The notes below the pieces were generated by a model. That model saw nothing but the letters and a program-made list of their open reading frames with translations. It was not told the DNA's origin and searched no databases. A DNA stretch of 8,080 nt from Methyloprofundus sp. Its GTDB lineage: Bacteria; Pseudomonadota; Gammaproteobacteria; Methylococcales; Methylomonadaceae. The stretch spans positions 1 to 8,080 of the forward strand of contig JAUXBW010000101.1 in NCBI GenBank assembly GCA_030619185.1, in the 5' to 3' direction. A program made the position numbers and the translations under genes. This document shows positions 6,236 through 8,080 of this stretch, piece by piece (within the stretch, counting starts at the first letter, position 1; each line of letters opens with the position of its first letter).

Positions 6236-7891
6236 TTATTTCTCCTCGATAATGTTTTCTACTGGTTCGACTGAACCAGAAATGACTCGGGCATCAAAAT
6301 TTGTTTTTAATGCCTGTATATTCTCGTCATTGTCTATGGCATCGACCGCTTCTTGCTGTCGATTAAGTTTTTCTTTGTGGTTTTTTACCGCAGGTGTATC
6401 GCTACCTACAGTTTCGGTTTTAATCACTACTTTAAGTGGCTTGCCAAAATAGGTTTGTATCGCTGCCTGTAATTTATCTTCTGAACGAGAACTTCTAATT
6501 TGCGCCTGCTTAGTGTCTAAAATCAATTGGCACTGCTGATCATCGACTAATCCTAGAATGCAATTGTTCGCTAATTCACGAGTTAAGCCTGTTAAATTCA
6601 TCGCATCCACCATATCATGCCAGGGTAATTCAGCTCTGGTATCTATCGACTGGGTAATAGCAATGGGTGAGTTAACTGATTTAGCTACTGTTTTGCTGAC
6701 TGCAGGAGGTTCTGCCACCTTGATTTGAGCTGGATTTCCCCCGAGCTTGGGTTTTTGCATATCAGCCTGGGCAACTTTAGGCTTTTGTGCCTGTGGTTTG
6801 GCATCACTGAACTGAGGGTTAAACGCCAGCATTCTAAGCATAATCATTTCAAACCCGGCTCGCGGCTCAGGCGCAAGGCTTAAATCTTTTTGCCCCATCA
6901 GTGCGATCTGATAATACAATTGCAGCTCTTCAGCAGTAAACACCGCACTAAGTTCACGCAACATCTGGGCATCCTCTTCAGCATCAGCCACTGAAGACAC
7001 CAGTTGCACTAAAGTCAAGCGATGTAGAACATACAATATCTGCTGTAATATATCAGCAAAGTCTGGCGATAATTCTGCCATATCTTGCACGGTTTGTAAT
7101 AATTTTTGCGCGTCCCTTTGCGCTAAACAATGGAGCAGATCTTCCACTGGCAGTTGCGCTATAGTGCCCAGCATCTGGCTGACCGTATCGCTACTCACCA
7201 CATTATTGCCAAAAACAATCGCCTGATCCAGTAAACTCAAGCCATCGCGCATACTGCCATCAGCGGCACGAGCGATTAAGCGTAAGGCATCCTGCTCAAA
7301 TTGTATTTTTTCTTCGCCCAGTATGTAAGCCATTTGTTCGCTTATCTGGCTGGGGGTCAGGCGTTTTAAATTAAATTGCAAGCACCGCGATAAAACAGTC
7401 ACCGGAATTTTTTGTGGGTCGGTCGTGGCTAATAGAAACTTAACATGCTCAGGGGGCTCTTCTAGCGTTTTAAGCAAGGCATTAAAACTATGCGTAGAAA
7501 GCATATGCACTTCATCAATCAAGTAAATTTTATATCGACCACTATTGGGTGCATATTGCGCATTATCCAATAAGTCGCGAGTATCTTCTACTTTAGTACG
7601 CGAGGCAGCATCCACTTCGATTAAATCAAGAAAACGCCCTTCATCTAGTGCCTGACAGGCAGCACATTGTCCACAGGGGTTATAATCCTGCAGGTTTTCA
7701 CAATTAATGGCTTTTGCCAGAATTCTGGCGATAGTAGTTTTACCTACTCCACGAGTACCGGTAAATAAATAGGCATGGTGTAATCGATCATTTTGCAAAG
7801 CATTGATTAGCGACTGGCTAACATGCTCCTGACCAACAATTTCGGTGAAATTATGCGGACGCCATTTTCTGGCGAGAACCTGATGATTCAT
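6236..7891 (-). CDS. dnaX: DNA polymerase III subunit tau (gamma/tau clamp loader)
   Basis: DnaX is the ATPase of the clamp loader and, as tau, links it to the polymerase. The protein has 551 residues, shorter than the 643 of E. coli. Visible landmarks: Walker A GTRGVGKT (45-52), zinc module C64, C73, C76, C79, Walker B LIDEVH (124-129), arginine-finger motif SRC (168-170), the oligomerisation domain (about 180-360), a Lys/Pro/Ala-rich linker (about 362-418) and the C-terminal polymerase-binding region (about 420-551, with [11 protein letters not shown] like E. coli NIQTLRRFFDA). I chose ATG at 7891 because [12 protein letters not shown] is the family N-terminus. An in-frame ATG at 7948 would run into the 4.5S RNA gene. 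No clear Shine-Dalgarno precedes 7891. The E. coli-type slippery AAAAAAG is missing from the linker, but AAAAAAC occurs near the end (6386-6380). Confidence 0.96.
   Translation of the reverse strand: MNHQVLARKWRPHNFTEIVGQEHVSQSLINALQNDRLHHAYLFTGTRGVGKTTIARILAKAINCENLQDYNPCGQCAACQALDEGRFLDLIEVDAASRTKVEDTRDLLDNAQYAPNSGRYKIYLIDEVHMLSTHSFNALLKTLEEPPEHVKFLLATTDPQKIPVTVLSRCLQFNLKRLTPSQISEQMAYILGEEKIQFEQDALRLIARAADGSMRDGLSLLDQAIVFGNNVVSSDTVSQMLGTIAQLPVEDLLHCLAQRDAQKLLQTVQDMAELSPDFADILQQILYVLHRLTLVQLVSSVADAEEDAQMLRELSAVFTAEELQLYYQIALMGQKDLSLAPEPRAGFEMIMLRMLAFNPQFSDAKPQAQKPKVAQADMQKPKLGGNPAQIKVAEPPAVSKTVAKSVNSPIAITQSIDTRAELPWHDMVDAMNLTGLTRELANNCILGLVDDQQCQLILDTKQAQIRSSRSEDKLQAAIQTYFGKPLKVVIKTETVGSDTPAVKNHKEKLNRQQEAVDAIDNDENIQALKTNFDARVISGSVEPVENIIEEK
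6341..6386 (-). other. Candidate -1 ribosomal frameshift site in dnaX
   Basis: Codons 502-504 read GTA AAA AAC, giving the in-frame slippery heptamer A-AAA-AAC (6386-6380). A -1 slip would add P, Q, R, K, T and stop at TAA (6365-6363), producing 509 residues instead of 551. Downstream, ATCGAC (6363-6358) and GTCGAT (6346-6341) form a 6-bp stem with an 11-base loop, but 16 bases after the heptamer, farther than the usual 5-9. Upstream there is only a weak purine-rich stretch (GTAGGTAG). The site may be a chance Val-Lys-Asn run. Confidence 0.25.
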
Positions 7892-7920
7892 GACAGAGTG
7901 GTAGAGAGAAGAGATTGGGC

Positions 7921-8030
<110 letters not shown>

Positions 8031-8080
8031 ATAATGTCGACAACCACTAGCGTTGAAGAGCGGCTATTATGCGTTATTTA

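Noticed and set aside
8031..8080. Promoter of ffs
   Set aside because: CATTAT and CATAAT boxes occur on the minus strand, but none has a good -35 at normal spacing inside the window. The first touches the RNA end and the second would have its -35 outside.

Overview
The window looks like chromosomal DNA of a gammaproteobacterium. The reason is the minus-strand block ffs-dnaX-ybaB-recR, a gene order typical of that class. The lineage is probably able to oxidise sulfide. The genus cannot be named from the sequence alone. Base composition is AT-leaning, and coding style looks uniform across both halves, with no phage, transposase or CRISPR.

Left half (plus strand, about 312-4778): a sulfur module. 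It holds a persulfide dioxygenase-rhodanese fusion (312-1403), a type II sulfide:quinone oxidoreductase (1504-2757) and a SulP/SLC26 anion permease with a STAS domain (3048-4778). The reading is that SQR oxidises H2S and loads the sulfane sulfur on glutathione or another thiol. The dioxygenase domain oxidises the persulfide to sulfite, and the rhodanese domain exchanges sulfane sulfur between persulfide, sulfite and thiosulfate. SulP may move the resulting oxyanion. The first two genes are probably co-transcribed. SulP is separated by 290 bases and seems to have its own upstream signal, which resembles the one upstream of the first gene.

Middle (4779-4959): convergent intergenic region. It holds two hairpins suited to ending plus-strand transcription and a weak terminator candidate for the minus-strand operon.

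Right half (minus strand, 8030 down to 4960): the 4.5S SRP RNA gene, dnaX (clamp-loader tau subunit), ybaB, recR and a HIT-family hydrolase. The four protein genes are packed with gaps of 2 to 9 bases and form a replication/recombination operon.

The genes themselves belong to known families, and I do not see a wholly new system. The least explained material is regulatory. A 32-base block (25 identities) lies upstream of both the dioxygenase fusion and sulP. A 16-base sequence occurs in inverted orientation on either side of the dioxygenase-SQR pair. Intergenic palindromes look like interspersed repeats. A possible -1 frameshift signal lies unusually late in dnaX.
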